64,000 nt of DNA. It comes from Anadara kagoshimensis (Eukaryota > Mollusca > Bivalvia > Arcoida > Arcidae). The stretch lies in assembly GCA_021292105.1 (NCBI GenBank), contig CM037857.1, forward strand, positions 42,649,464 to 42,713,463, given 5' to 3'. The translations under genes and the position numbers were made by a program. Below, one piece after another: positions 51,101 to 56,654 of this stretch (positions are counted from its first letter, which is position 1; each line of letters begins with the position of its first letter). Below the pieces are notes generated by a model that saw nothing but the letters and a program-made list of their open reading frames with translations, ran no database searches and had not been told where the DNA came from.

Positions 51101-54054
51101 AATTGGAAATCTGTATGCGCATCCACAATTAGTCCAGAATATATCTGTACAGGGTAAAACGTTGATGTTATGGGGATTTGACTTGTTGAAAAACCAGGCA
51201 AATGGCGGATTCTGCTGTGCAAATGACATACAACATGGCAAAGGACATCACTTCCAGTGTAAAAATCCCCATAACGCCAACATTTTCCTTTCTACAGACA
51301 TACTTTATGACAATGGCGGATGCGCATACAGATTTCCTGTTACATCTAGGTGCAAGTAAGTGAAAAATATCAATCTTTATTCAATTTTATTTGATTTTCT
51401 ATGGATATAAAGAGTATTTTACTGTCACAAACAGAGTGGTTCCTACAGTAAGTACATGCTCTGAATTTGTTTCATAATACATATTACTTCATACTTCCTG
51501 CCTGCTTTAAGAAATTTGTCCTCTATTTGAAAATTTACCGAAAGAATTGTTATGAAATGTGCTTGTCAAACCTCTTGGTACTTGTTCAATCAACTCCTCG
51601 CTGTAAATAAGGATATTCTCACATTTTAAGTTTTACATTTTACACCACTATTTCTCATTCAAAATTAAAAAAATGTCTAAACCAAATTATTCGCTTGTTA
51701 TTTTTGTACAAATGGAAAAAGGAGGGATAGTGTTGTGGCCTTATGTCCCCTCTGGTGAGGGGAGCATAAGGTAAGGTAAGAAATCTTGTACAAAAAAACA
51801 GCCAAGATACAAATATGTAATGCTGAACAGGGATTTTTTATATGGAGTTAATTTACAAGCAATCTTCACTGTTCTGATCTAATTATTTCGAAAAAAATGA
51901 TGCCAAATATTTGTAATGTCGCCTTGTTGACTTAAAATATTTATATTTTGTGTATTAGTGGGTAGTGATATCTGAATTTTTATCAAATTTTATTTGGTTT
52001 TCTTTCAGGCTTTTTCCAACTTTGTTTCATAAATTTTATTCGGTTTTCTTTCAGGCTTTTTCCAATTTTGTTTACCAGATGATGTTTCTAAATGTTAATC
52101 TCAATTTAACATTTAACAATGGCACAACAGATTTAATGGAATACACTCGCAGTCTTAATACATTGTGTAGCAAAGATTGGACAGAGGTAAATGTTGATAT
52201 GACTTTATAATACAGTAAAACCTCGATTCATCGCCACCATTTGTTCAGTCAAATTTTGGCGTTATAAAGGGGTTTGGCAATAAATCGAGGGAGGCCCATA
52301 AAGAAAAACATAAACAAAATGGATTTTGGGACTTCAAAATAGTATGGCAATAAGCGAGGTGGCAAAGTTATCGAGAGGCATTATAATGAGGTTTTACTGT
52401 AATCTGTTATCTTCTATAAATGACTTCTTAGGCCTTGCCAAATTTATCTGTAGTTTGTTGGAACTCTAAATTTCAGAATTTAGTCCTTTAGTCCAAAAAA
52501 AAAAATTCAGTTCCACCTGTTGAAAATTCAAAATTTCAGGTAAAATTTTATGACAAGTTTAGTCCCATTTTTTATCAAGAAATGAAATTTTTAATTGATA
52601 AATTTGTCAACAAAATTTCTTTATAATATCCAAAATTTACAACAAACTGTTACAGTCTTTGTTTTGTGAATGGAGTGTTATGCCCTAGTCAGGAATTATT
52701 CACTTTATCAAGGTAGTGATTTCAAGAATGGTGGAGAAAACCCAAAGTGCCCAGAAAAAACCACCTACCTTCAGCAAGTGATCTGACAAACTTTCTTATA
52801 CTAAGATCTGTCCCAAATGGGATTTAAACCTAGGAAGTAAAAAACTGTAGTCCGTAAGAGTGTGCTTTAGACCACTAGCCCTGCCACTAAGCTGCCTTAA
52901 TCTTAAAATGCTGGCATCAAAGTTTTTACTTTGCTCTTGACATTGTGGTTTGTACATAGACCAGTAACAAAGGTGCAAGGGAAATAACTCTCATTTATAA
53001 CAACAGTTGATTTGTAAATTTTTGTCTGTCTTTACAGGTTCAGAAGATGAAGGCTAATGTAACTAGTGTGTTGCCATGGTATTGTTTCCGTGGACACTAC
53101 ATTCTAACTTTGATGACAGAAGGCTATAAATTCAACAATGATACCTGGAAAAATGTTAATTTTATAGATAAGGTACTTCTTATAAACATATAACATCCAG
53201 CCACCACAGAGTATAGAAGAACTTATACCGTACCTCTGTTGGTATTAGTTAAGTTTAGTCACCCATTGCTAAAGTTTATGATCAGTTAATTATATTAACA
53301 GGAAATATGGGCAATATTCTGTAAATTAACATATAAAAGTCTAGGTCACCTTATCAGGTGAAAAGTCAATCATCAAGCATAGATGGCTCAGATATTTTAC
53401 TGGTGTTTCGTAATCAGCTTAGGATATTAATGAATCGTCTCATGAAGTTAATTTCTAATCACAAGTAGCACACAACATTCCACACTAATTGTTTCATTAC
53501 CATTTGAGAAATATTTATTGTTCAAGCAAGCAGATGTATTCTAGCTTTTAAAGTTCCACCCATCAAGGTTTATTTATGTAGGATATACACGTAATTGGAA
53601 TTTGGTCAGAACCTGCAGATGACTTTGAGTTGACCAGGGTTTTTCGAGGTATCTTTATTTGAGCGATGGAAGTTTTGACTGTATATGATGACTTACTTGC
53701 TTCTTCACTGGCAAACTATTTACAGATTGTTTTTATATATATTTACAGATTGTTTATTTATATATATTTACAGATTGTTTATTTATATATATATATTTAC
53801 AGATTGTTTATATATATTTACAGATCAATGGGACAGAGATTGGATGGAGCCTTGGTTTTATGTTAGATTCCAGTAATTCTGAGCCAGTAAAATCCCCAGT
53901 ATCTCCTATATCATTAGTGACATTTATTTTGTTAGTTGTACTTTTTGTGGTTTTCCTTCTGATTGCAGTTGGTTTCTTCTGTCATGCACATAAATATCGC
54001 GATTTAAAGCGTAAAGGAATGTACGAGAAGTTGGTGAATTATGGAACAATTTAG
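14952..54054 (+). CDS. ENTPD: Cell-surface NTPDase (CD39/ENTPD1-2-3-8 type) with ELMO-like N-terminal extension; 11 coding exons
   Basis: Ectonucleoside triphosphate diphosphohydrolases hydrolyse extracellular ATP and ADP to AMP with Ca2+/Mg2+ and so control purinergic signalling. The spliced model has about 618 residues (family about 500; the excess is the N-terminal extension). In order: an 82-residue cytosolic domain, membrane segment about 95-118, ACR1 DAGSSHT (exon 2), ACR2 YLGATAGMRLLR (exon 3), ACR3 with the GGEEG catalytic glutamate (exon 4), ACR4 DLGGASTQI (exon 5), ACR5 across exons 9 and 10 ending GWSLGFML, and membrane segment about 571-594. Eight ectodomain cysteines sit where the family has disulfides, and many NxS/T sequons are present. 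Two membrane segments place it with NTPDase1/2/3/8 rather than the secreted or Golgi forms. Every junction is GT-AG with matching phase. A one-base frame break lies at 30222-30224. The family call is near certain; joining exon A to exon B is inferred. Confidence 0.9.
15450..15657. mobile_element. MITE-D copy in the intron after exon A
   Basis: CTGTAAACGTATTTATTTTT to AAATTAAATACGTTTACAG, a good inverted pair with TA on both sides. Confidence 0.8.
16329..19197 (+). mobile_element. MITE-A copy whose interior became a 76-bp satellite (36 units)
   Basis: The element opens CAGTCAAACCTGCCAATAGA and closes with aagataggtttgactt, TA at both sides. Between 16437 and 19175 the MITE interior (gaaataacacgaataaagag ... 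ggcctttaaaagcaggtgtt) is repeated; 2739 bases equals 36 units of 76 plus a 3-base insertion seen as aaagatcggcaattg near 18355. Repeated minus-strand open frames here come from the array. Confidence 0.92.
19625..19855. mobile_element. MITE-E copy
   Basis: acaaacaacattgacctgtg...acctttaattaaaat pairs with gcaaggtcaagcggacaggt + caatgttgt. Confidence 0.75.
21305..21960. mobile_element. MITE-E copy enlarged by a nested foldback element
   Basis: Outer ends caaacaacattgacctgtcc and gacaggtcaatgtttgccta are an inverted pair as in the 230-260 base copies, but this one is about 650 bases. The extra material from about 21380 to 21800 has its own inverted repeats (21386-21514; 21522-21538 with 21751-21767). 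Confidence 0.75.
21386..21514. repeat. Perfect 47-bp inverted repeat (hairpin)
   Basis: The arm 21386-21432 (tacagggctttggcaggtta...) is exactly complementary to 21468-21514, with a 35-base loop that itself contains gtaccct/agggtac. Such a stem would form a cruciform or a strong RNA hairpin. Confidence 0.92.
22530..26195. repeat. AT-rich composite minisatellite, 3.6 kb
   Basis: Units of about 37 bases built on attgttcaatactaaaattc + attacaaaa, in the left half often joined with an acaataccaaaattcattac half unit and in the right half nearly pure gctcaatacc/agccacaag and tactagattg types. A MITE at 24397-24554 separates the two subtypes. Open frames here are array phase only. Confidence 0.93.
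24397..24554 (-). mobile_element. MITE-A inserted in the AT-rich array with a clean TA duplication
   Basis: The array motif ctacTAgattg is split: ctacTA, then CAGTCCAACC...TTTGACTG, then TAgattg. Removing 158 bases plus one TA restores the array unit. Confidence 0.92.
26300..26445 (+). mobile_element. 3' end fragments of the 'gtgagcgataca-ggccc' repeat family
   Basis: Two nearby copies of ggtgagc(g)at(a)tcaggccc are seen, and another at 35240-35275 (caggtgagtgatacaggccc + tattgggcc). These resemble the tail of the 2.1-kb element. Confidence 0.55.
26732..30139 (+). repeat. 98-bp tandem array of the exon B acceptor boundary (12 full copies before the real exon), split by an element
   Basis: Copies start (first base after ttttag) at 26815, 29059, 29157, 29255, 29353, 29452, 29550, 29647, 29745, 29843, 29942 and 30041, with the real exon at 30140; a partial copy begins near 26732. 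Each has a polypyrimidine tract, an AG, and the first 50 or so bases of exon B, then a short intron-like tail. The copied frame ends MSVINLQ-stop. A 2.1-kb element interrupts the second copy at 26903-29050. Confidence 0.95.
26903..29050 (+). mobile_element. 2.1-kb interspersed element with internal 145-bp array, copy 1
   Basis: Opens with agctcacctgagccaaaggc + tcagatgagctattgcaatc and closes gagcgttaaggcccatgggc + ctcttgtt. The interior has about nine units of about 145 bases (ggtcataggttcaaaggtca ... tttgtataggcatgtatatt). It lies in the second copy of the exon B acceptor array. I see no transposase frame. Confidence 0.85.
30140..30275 (+). CDS. ENTPD: Exon B: first membrane segment of the NTPDase, with a one-base frame break
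   Basis: Acceptor ttttag ends at 30139 and donor gtaaat begins at 30276. From phase 1 it reads SEDGTTTK, then a hydrophobic run starting MPSCNVWLIM and ending MVVL, and in the next frame GIIAMAILRS and on to VYE, which joins exon 2 (YGVVFDAGSSHT) in phase 0. The change of frame falls at the three Gs at 30222-30224: read straight, the frame stops at TAA 30226-30228. A fourth G would make one continuous membrane segment and leave the total coding length a multiple of three. A strong-context ATG at 30146-30148 opens a short out-of-frame ORF, which argues against exon B being the first coding exon. It is the last of at least 13 tandem copies of its own 5' end. Confidence 0.8.
30276..31429 (+). 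other. Intron B, no element recognised
   Basis: AT-rich; one 50-base local duplication (tagaactttatttaatttta + attactcatcatctttttca) at about 30939-31035. Confidence 0.55.
31430..31544 (+). CDS. ENTPD: Exon 2: ACR1 (DAGSSHT)
   Basis: Acceptor tttcag precedes 31430 and donor gtatac follows 31544. The exon is phase 0 in and phase 1 out. It encodes YGVVFDAGSSHTALFVYKW, the phosphate-binding ACR1 of apyrases, followed by NNTAL, a possible glycosylation site. The downstream intron carries a 28-bp minisatellite split by a TIR element. Confidence 0.93.
31616..32905. repeat. 28-bp minisatellite in intron 2, interrupted by a TIR element
   Basis: The unit ttttgacctacatattgggt + ctagttac occurs in a short left block (31616-31709) and a longer right block (32286-32905), with the two blocks separated by a 576-bp insertion. 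Confidence 0.92.
31710..32285. mobile_element. 576-bp TIR element inside the 28-bp array
   Basis: CTGTAGTTCTTTAAATAGTA + GAATAG at the left and CTATTCTACTATATAAAGAA + CCACAG at the right are imperfect inverted repeats, flanked by TA at 31708-31709 and 32286-32287. Joining across one TA recreates the array unit gggacTAgttac. Confidence 0.88.
32906..34006 (+). other. Intron 2, right part
   Basis: No exon or element recognised. The minus-strand frame at 32955-33242 has no supporting feature. Confidence 0.5.
34007..34093 (+). repeat. Short tandem repeat with acceptor-like motifs before exon 3
   Basis: Three to four imperfect units of about 24 bases (tatacatttatcacagagatgaag) end some 60 bases before exon 3. 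Each has a cacag that could compete as an acceptor. It is not a copy of the exon 3 start. Confidence 0.6.
34155..34305 (+). CDS. ENTPD: Exon 3: ACR2 (YLGATAGMRLLR)
   Basis: Acceptor ttttcag ends at 34154 and the donor is gtagga at 34306. Phase 1 in and phase 2 out. It encodes EPGISSYEADP, a helical stretch and SVYLGATAGMRLLR, which is ACR2 of the GDA1/CD39 family. A 24-bp tandem repeat holding cacag acceptor-like motifs lies about 60-145 bases upstream. Confidence 0.93.
34345..34675 (-). mobile_element. tRNA-derived SINE, full length
   Basis: On the minus strand it begins CCTGCGGTAGCTCAGTTGGT + AGAGTGCTCGCTCC (A box) and GTGGGTTCGAACCCCGGGGT (B box), then the body with ttgaaagtgggtagtaaatg, and ends in gactaggctataaaacacca. 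The tRNA head is well preserved. Confidence 0.88.
34800..35277 (+). mobile_element. Interspersed repeat with ttgacctt(n)aaggtcacagtgacc motifs
   Basis: Two diverged units (accttgacctgcattaaaggtcacagtgacc and ttgaccatcattcaaggtca + cagtgacc) precede the tail caggtgagtgatacaggccc. This is a repeat remnant in intron 3 with no coding content. Confidence 0.6.
35335..35516 (+). mobile_element. MITE-A copy upstream of exon 4
   Basis: Degenerate left end (taaacctgtcttaaaaggct), interior aacatgaataaagagcaatt, and right end gcagatttgactg-TA. It ends 62 bases before exon 4. Confidence 0.8.
35581..35752 (+). CDS. ENTPD: Exon 4: ACR3 with catalytic glutamate
   Basis: Acceptor tttttcag ends at 35580; donor gtaaat starts at 35753. 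Phase 2 in and phase 0 out. It encodes ARILSGGEEGMYSWVTSNY, which is ACR3; in the family the glutamate of the EEG motif activates the attacking water. A MITE-A copy ends 62 bases upstream of the exon. Confidence 0.93.
36969..37064. repeat. About 50-bp direct duplication in intron 4
   Basis: cacactgagatttccaacat + tcagaaccatggagaactcg and the near-identical second copy are adjacent. Confidence 0.85.
37078..37407 (-). mobile_element. tRNA-derived SINE in intron 4
   Basis: Same structure as the copy at 34345, in the same orientation: ccactgcagtagcttagttg and gtcatggattcaaccccaaa head and gactgggacattaaacacca tail. The promoter boxes are degenerate. Confidence 0.85.
37425..37490 (+). repeat. tRNA-like fragment
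   Basis: agataactcgcctaaagtgc + agggggtcatgggttcaatc + cccag has A- and B-box spacing, but the 5' part is eroded. SINE head remnant. Confidence 0.4.
38628..38683 (+). repeat. 56-bp duplication of the exon 5 acceptor
   Basis: Two adjacent copies run from the AG through the first ten codons of exon 5 (AAAAACCCA...CAGTTTAGTGCTGCC). The upstream acceptor gives a reading frame that hits a TAA soon after the second copy starts, so the downstream one at 38683 is the productive site. Confidence 0.9.
38684..38941 (+). CDS. ENTPD: Exon 5: ACR4 (DLGGASTQI)
   Basis: Acceptor tttcag ends at 38683 and donor gtaagt starts at 38942; the exon is 86 codons in phase 0 on both sides. It encodes VGALDLGGASTQITF (ACR4) and YTNSYLCYG, typical of cell-surface NTPDases. 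Both of its boundaries are duplicated: an extra acceptor copy 56 bases upstream and 48 extra donor copies downstream. Only the copies used here keep the frame. Confidence 0.93.
38942..41485 (+). repeat. 53-bp tandem array of the exon 5 donor boundary, 48 extra copies
   Basis: Each unit carries the last 40 or so bases of exon 5 (from tgtatcaatgaaatc to ttggtaaaa) followed by the gtaagt donor. The donor at 38942 recurs up to 41486; the distance of 2544 bases is exactly 48 times 53, so the array has no net indel. Differences are mainly point changes (for example atcacc, agcacc, attacc, and aaaatc). Because 53 is not a multiple of three, any donor beyond the first brings the copied exon end out of frame, and a stop (TGG TAA) appears in the first extra unit. 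Confidence 0.95.
41780..41998. repeat. 53-bp tandem repeat, four units, intron 5
   Basis: The unit cctaataacagggatactaa + tacactaaatcagcctgtgg + atactgcactgta occurs about four times. It is unrelated in sequence to the nearby donor array although the period is the same. Confidence 0.85.
42036..42214 (-). mobile_element. MITE-A copy upstream of exon 6
   Basis: CAGTCAGTCATGCCTTAAAG to GACAGGTTTGATTG with TA at 42034-42035 and 42215-42216. It ends 22 bases before the exon 6 acceptor. Confidence 0.85.
42239..42367 (+). CDS. ENTPD: Exon 6: ectodomain linker with DPC and APCTK cysteines
   Basis: Acceptor attacag ends at 42238 and donor gttagt starts at 42368; 43 codons, phase 0. IIDPCGP and EAPCTKQ match the conserved cysteine-bearing segments of NTPDases between ACR4 and ACR5. 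A MITE-A copy with its TA duplication ends 22 bases upstream, so the branch point must lie in or right next to the element. Confidence 0.9.
42500..44330. repeat. 52-bp minisatellite in intron 6, about 34 units
   Basis: The unit tgaaggtcggtttctcccac...cttatttcgcttac repeats with tcagttcccttgctgaag and similar variants. The right end runs into tataagtgaatgaatcttga and ctggggttaaaaaccc, a sequence also found at SINE tails in this window, so the array probably grew from a SINE remnant. Confidence 0.9.
45574..46467. mobile_element. Nested insertion flanked by a 16-bp direct repeat and holding a 30-bp inverted repeat
   Basis: ttatacttctcagtaa occurs at 45558-45573 and 46452-46467, as expected for a target duplication. 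Inside, 45671-45700 (taattaattaaataaataaa...) is inverted at 46426-46455. Near the right end is cctgatgacggcagcctagc + tgtcgaaacatg, a stem-loop. Confidence 0.7.
45753..46109 (+). CDS. Hypothetical 118-residue frame inside the nested insertion
   Basis: The frame starts MKLTPGKNGTTAIPIKNQEE and ends YGIFSGQYK with a stop. It is hydrophilic, rich in N, E, T and S, with a DELPPSLTTREVY segment. No domain recognised. Its composition is protein-like compared with the AT-rich frames around it, and an ATG at 45692 opens a different short frame. It could be the end of a retroelement or host-derived ORF carried by the insertion, or chance. Confidence 0.3.
   Translation: MKLTPGKNGTTAIPIKNQEEFELPPHLIDDPTSINYKTLGYQSNSNTSLNNKFNEIIKELNLDYKDVNQEIESYSTVKSTMLLSTEENTVCLDELPPSLTTREVYVYSVYGIFSGQYK
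46565..47827. mobile_element. 1.26-kb TIR element (CAGTCAAAACTCGTTATCTCGAA)
   Basis: CAGTCAAAACTCGTTATCTC + GAAAT at the left and the complement ATTTCGAGATAACGAGTTTC + GATTG at the right, with TA at 46563-46564 and 47828-47829. The interior has a 73-bp repeat. No transposase frame is seen, so it is non-autonomous. Confidence 0.88.
46735..47030. repeat. About 73-bp tandem repeat, four units, inside a TIR element
   Basis: Units of the form catgacagaaactcaccgta + acttacaaggttacattgag + atcaccgtcaaattatatta lie inside the 1.26-kb element at 46565-47827. Confidence 0.8.
48150..50258 (+). mobile_element. 2.1-kb interspersed element, copy 2, in intron 6
   Basis: Same order of parts and same orientation as the copy at 26903, including the phrases gtttggccacgcc, aagatggccgctgttacta and the closing gcccatgggcctcttgtt, with small deletions. 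The 5' hairpin part is missing. Confidence 0.85.
50529..50688 (-). mobile_element. MITE-A copy upstream of exon 7
   Basis: CAGTCCAACCTGCCTCAAGT to GACAGGTTTGACTG, TA on the left and TT on the right; it ends 48 bases before exon 7. Confidence 0.84.
50737..50886 (+). CDS. ENTPD: Exon 7: ectodomain cysteine segment
   Basis: Acceptor tttttag ends at 50736 and donor gtaagt starts at 50887; 50 codons, phase 0. TECQNMVRQLFN, STCSYKHCGFNGEYQP correspond to the CQ...LFN...C-x-x-x-x-C-x-FNG region of CD39. It follows an 8.4-kb intron filled with a 52-bp array and several elements. Confidence 0.92.
50994..51448. mobile_element. 455-bp foldback element, palindromic nearly throughout
   Basis: CTGTAGGAACCACTCTGTTT and its complement bound the element, TA on each side. 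The similarity of the two arms runs more than 200 bases inward, past gaaatctgtatgcgcatcc/ggatgcgcatacagatttc and gttatggggattt/aaatccccataac. An open frame at 51069-51359 arises from the palindrome. Confidence 0.88.
51449..52008 (+). other. Intron 7, right part
   Basis: No element recognised; a small ggtgaggggagcataaggta + aggtaag motif near 51750. Confidence 0.45.
52009..52054 (+). repeat. 46-bp duplication of the exon 8 acceptor
   Basis: The sequence ggttttctttcaggctttttccaa occurs twice, with exon starts at 52009 and 52055. The first copy differs by a few bases and reaches TAA after seven codons. Confidence 0.9.
52055..52186 (+). CDS. ENTPD: Exon 8: ectodomain AFS-F segment
   Basis: Acceptor tttcag ends at 52054 and donor gtaaat starts at 52187; 44 codons, phase 0. 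AFSNFVYQMMFLNVN and LCSKDWTE match the family's AFSAFYF and CxxxWEE segments. A duplicated acceptor lies 46 bases upstream at 52009; using it would run into a TAA after seven codons. Confidence 0.92.
52213..52400. mobile_element. MITE-C copy in intron 8
   Basis: CAGTAAAACCTCGATTCATC to AATGAGGTTTTACTG with flanking TA, about 27 bases after exon 8. Very similar to the copy at 9791-9977. Confidence 0.87.
52401..53037 (+). other. Intron 8, right part
   Basis: Has a SINE-like 3' remnant (gagtgttatgccctagtcag + gaattattcacttta) and a degenerate tRNA-like head on the minus strand near 52860-52900. Confidence 0.45.
53038..53172 (+). CDS. ENTPD: Exon 9: start of ACR5
   Basis: Acceptor tttacag ends at 53037 and donor gtactt starts at 53173; 45 codons, phase 0. 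It encodes LPWYCFRGHYILTLMTEGY and WKNVNFIDK, the N-terminal part of ACR5 in the CD39 family. Confidence 0.93.
53173..53718 (+). other. Intron 9, unremarkable part
   Basis: No feature recognised before the acceptor repeats. Confidence 0.5.
53719..53823 (+). repeat. Five tandem copies of the exon 10 acceptor (tttacag)
   Basis: AG dinucleotides of the tttacagat motif end at 53725, 53748, 53773, 53802 and 53823, separated by TA-rich spacers of 21-29 bases. Starting at 53749 or 53803 would add 75 or 21 bases in frame without a stop. Confidence 0.9.
53824..54054 (+). CDS. ENTPD: Exon 10: end of ACR5, second membrane segment, cytosolic tail, stop
   Basis: The fifth of five tttacag acceptors ends at 53823; the exon starts INGTEIGWSLGFML (ACR5). 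A 24-residue hydrophobic span follows, then the tail from HAHKYRDLKRKG to the stop TAG at 54052. The tail holds YRDL, YEKL and a terminal YGTI, each fitting YxxPhi, the AP-2 sorting signal, which suggests regulated endocytosis. AATAAA candidates for the 3' end lie at 54637 and 54699. Confidence 0.93.
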   Translation: MNGTEIGWSLGFMLDSSNSEPVKSPVSPISLVTFILLVVLFVVFLLIAVGFFCHAHKYRDLKRKGMYEKLVNYGTI

Positions 54055-54381
54055 ATTTTATAGTTAAAGACAAAATGAACTTGTGCCAAATATTCAAACT
54101 TTTTATTGATATCTAGACCTTCTTCACTGGCAAATGCCTTTGTGCTGTACAGTTTTACTGTCTGATAGGCATATATAATGCCATGGTGAATTTATTTTAA
54201 AAGTTGATAGACAACCTTTGAAAAATATGAACATTAATTCATTGTCAACAGTAAATATTTCTAGTGCCACTTGAAGTTCTTTAAAAACTTTTTTATTTTT
54301 ATATAATAGTTTTCTCTCTCTCTCTCTCTCTCTCTCTTGAAGTTTTTTTTTAACAATTTCTTTTTTATTTTTATATAATAG

Positions 54382-54429
<48 letters not shown>

Positions 54430-54720
54430 CAAAGTTTATGATAGGTTTAACTTGAAGTATATTTGAAATGTTTTTCAGACCATGATTTTAAGGAGTCTTT
54501 GAAAATCCTATAACTCCAGCTAGGCTTTGCATGATTAATTTTGTTGAACATTTAACTCAAGTTTTTGAATATATTGCTGTGTCTGTAAATCAGAGTGTAT
54601 ATACTAGTGCTTAATGTTTGAAAATTAAAAAATTATAATAAATTTTAAAAATATATTATTTTTATATAAATTTCAAATTTAAACACGATTTTATACAAAA
54701 TAAATTATTTCCATTGTATA
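54055..54720 (+). other. Probable 3'UTR of the NTPDase gene
   Basis: AT-rich sequence following the stop codon with two (TC)n tracts at about 54312-54338 and 54386-54424, and AATAAA hexamers at 54637-54642 and 54699-54704. No further coding signal is seen. Which hexamer is used cannot be told from sequence. Confidence 0.5.
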
Positions 54721-54911
54721 TGGAATTGTATCAGTTCACATTTTTCCAGTAAAAACACCAACATCATTCTGGGAATTTGCAATGTAAAGATTTTCAAAAA
54801 TGTCCTGCACAAATGTTATGAGGTTTATATACTGTGGTACAGTGGTTAACCTAATTGCTTTGTTTTCATAAAATGAGAAACTGTATTCATAAGTTTTATT
54901 AAATGGAATTA

Positions 54912-55145
54912 CAGTCCAACCTGCCTAAAGTCACCTCTATAAGGAGCACCTGCTTATAAAGCCAGTAGGATTGTATCCCAATTGTTCTTTGTATTAATAT
55001 TATTTGTACCTGTATATAAGGCCACCTGCCCATAAAGGTCTGTAAAAGTTTATCCCAATTGCTCTTTATTCATGTTATTTGAACCTATTGTATATAAAGG
55101 CCACCTGCCCATGAAAGCCACTTTTACTGATCCCTTGGGTGATTT
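54912..55145 (-). mobile_element. MITE-A copy, internally duplicated and right-truncated
   Basis: CAGTCCAACCTGCCTAAAGT at the left; the interior block ending aattgctctttattcatgtt occurs twice; the right terminus fades after gatcccttgggtga. This is an early form of the same internal repetition seen at 16329-19197. Confidence 0.78.
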
Positions 55146-55516
55146 TCACCATGTGATAAGAATCACATGGTAATGAAGAGAACTTTATCAACATTCTGAT
55201 GGATGAATTCTTACATGATGTACCAAGTTCCAGTTTCACAATCATTCCTTAATTAAGGTTTTCCTAAGCTAAATCTGGTAATTTTTGACAATATTTTATT
55301 GTTCTACAAATACGAAAATTTCAACAAAATTAGAATATAGATATACATGTATGAAGCATAGTATGATCATCAAAGTGAAACCTTAAATTTAGAATATCTT
55401 GAAAACTAACAAAGTTATTCAGATTTCAAATCTGTCCAATTTAAGTTAAAGAAAATCTTAGTTCAGGAACGATTGTGAAAATTAGGAATGTATATAAATT
55501 TTACATTTCAATGCAA

Positions 55517-55570
<54 letters not shown>
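55517..55570. repeat. (GT)n-(AG)n compound microsatellite
   Basis: A gt run of about 32 bases is followed directly by an ag run of about 20 bases. Confidence 0.85.
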
Positions 55571-55857
55571 GAGGGAAATATACCAGAATGTAAAAAATTG
55601 ACATAATGTTACCCTAGGTTATGTATTGTATTATCAGATAATTGATGCATGTAGCTTTTGTTTTGATAGCAGTGGTATGTTTGAGATTGTCACTATTGTG
55701 TAGTCTAGCCAGTTTTCTTTGTTTTAGAAAAAAATATTAGGGTATTACAGTAGGTAAGGTAATTGTTATAAAGTCCATTTTTCAGCTTTCAAGTACAAGG
55801 TACTTAAAAGTGTTCATTTCATACCCATCAAGAGTGTTAGTATCAGAGTCAGCAGGG

Positions 55858-56398
55858 TTCAGAATTTAGGTCAGTTCACAAGTCTGAGGTCTATGTCACC
55901 TTTGAGTGATCAGTTAGGCCTGGTCAGTTCACAAGTCTGAGGTCTATGTCACCTTTGAGTGATCAGTTAGGCCTGGTCAGTTCACAAGTCTGAGGTCTAT
56001 GTCACCTTTGAGTGATCAGTTAGGCCTGGTCAGTTCACAAGTCTGAGGTCTATGTCACCTTTGAGTGATCAGTTAGGCCTGGTCAGTTCACAAGTCTGAG
56101 GTCTATGTCACCTTTGAGTGATCAGTTAGGCCTGGTCAGTTCACAAGTCTGAGGTCTATGTCACCTTTGAGTGATCAGTTAGGCCTGGTCAGTTCACAAG
56201 TCTGAGGTCTATGTCACCTTTGAGTGATCAGTTAGGCCTGGTCATTTCACAAGTCTGAGGTCTATGTCACCTTTGAGTGATCAGTTAGGCCTGGTCAGTT
56301 CACAAGTCTGAGGTCTATGTCACCTTTGAGTGATCAGTTAGGCCTGGTCAGTTCACAGTCTGAGGTCTATGTCACCTTTGAATGATCAGTTAGGCCTG
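55858..56398. repeat. 53-bp minisatellite, about 10 units
   Basis: Near-identical units of cagttcacaagtctgaggtc + tatgtcacctttgagtgatc + agttaggcctggt. Very low divergence suggests recent expansion. Confidence 0.93.
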
Positions 56399-56654
56399 GA
56401 ATATATTCTGTATACCTCATATGTTACTATTGTTTTGACCCAGCCTGGTAAGAATTTCAGGAGATGGGCATCATAATGGATTTTTATGGACTATATGTAC
56501 ATGCCAACTAAACTGTTCCTTTCCATTGACATTTGTGATATATTTAAATAATTTTTTTTAAATATGTGTCTCATATTGTTACTGTTCATATACCCCACTT
56601 TGAAGAAGAGGGGGGTTTACTGCTTTACCCGTCCGTTCGTCTGTCCGAAAAAAA

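Noticed and set aside
51069-51359. Small secreted cysteine-containing protein
   Set aside because: The whole frame lies inside the 455-bp palindromic element and reads through both arms.
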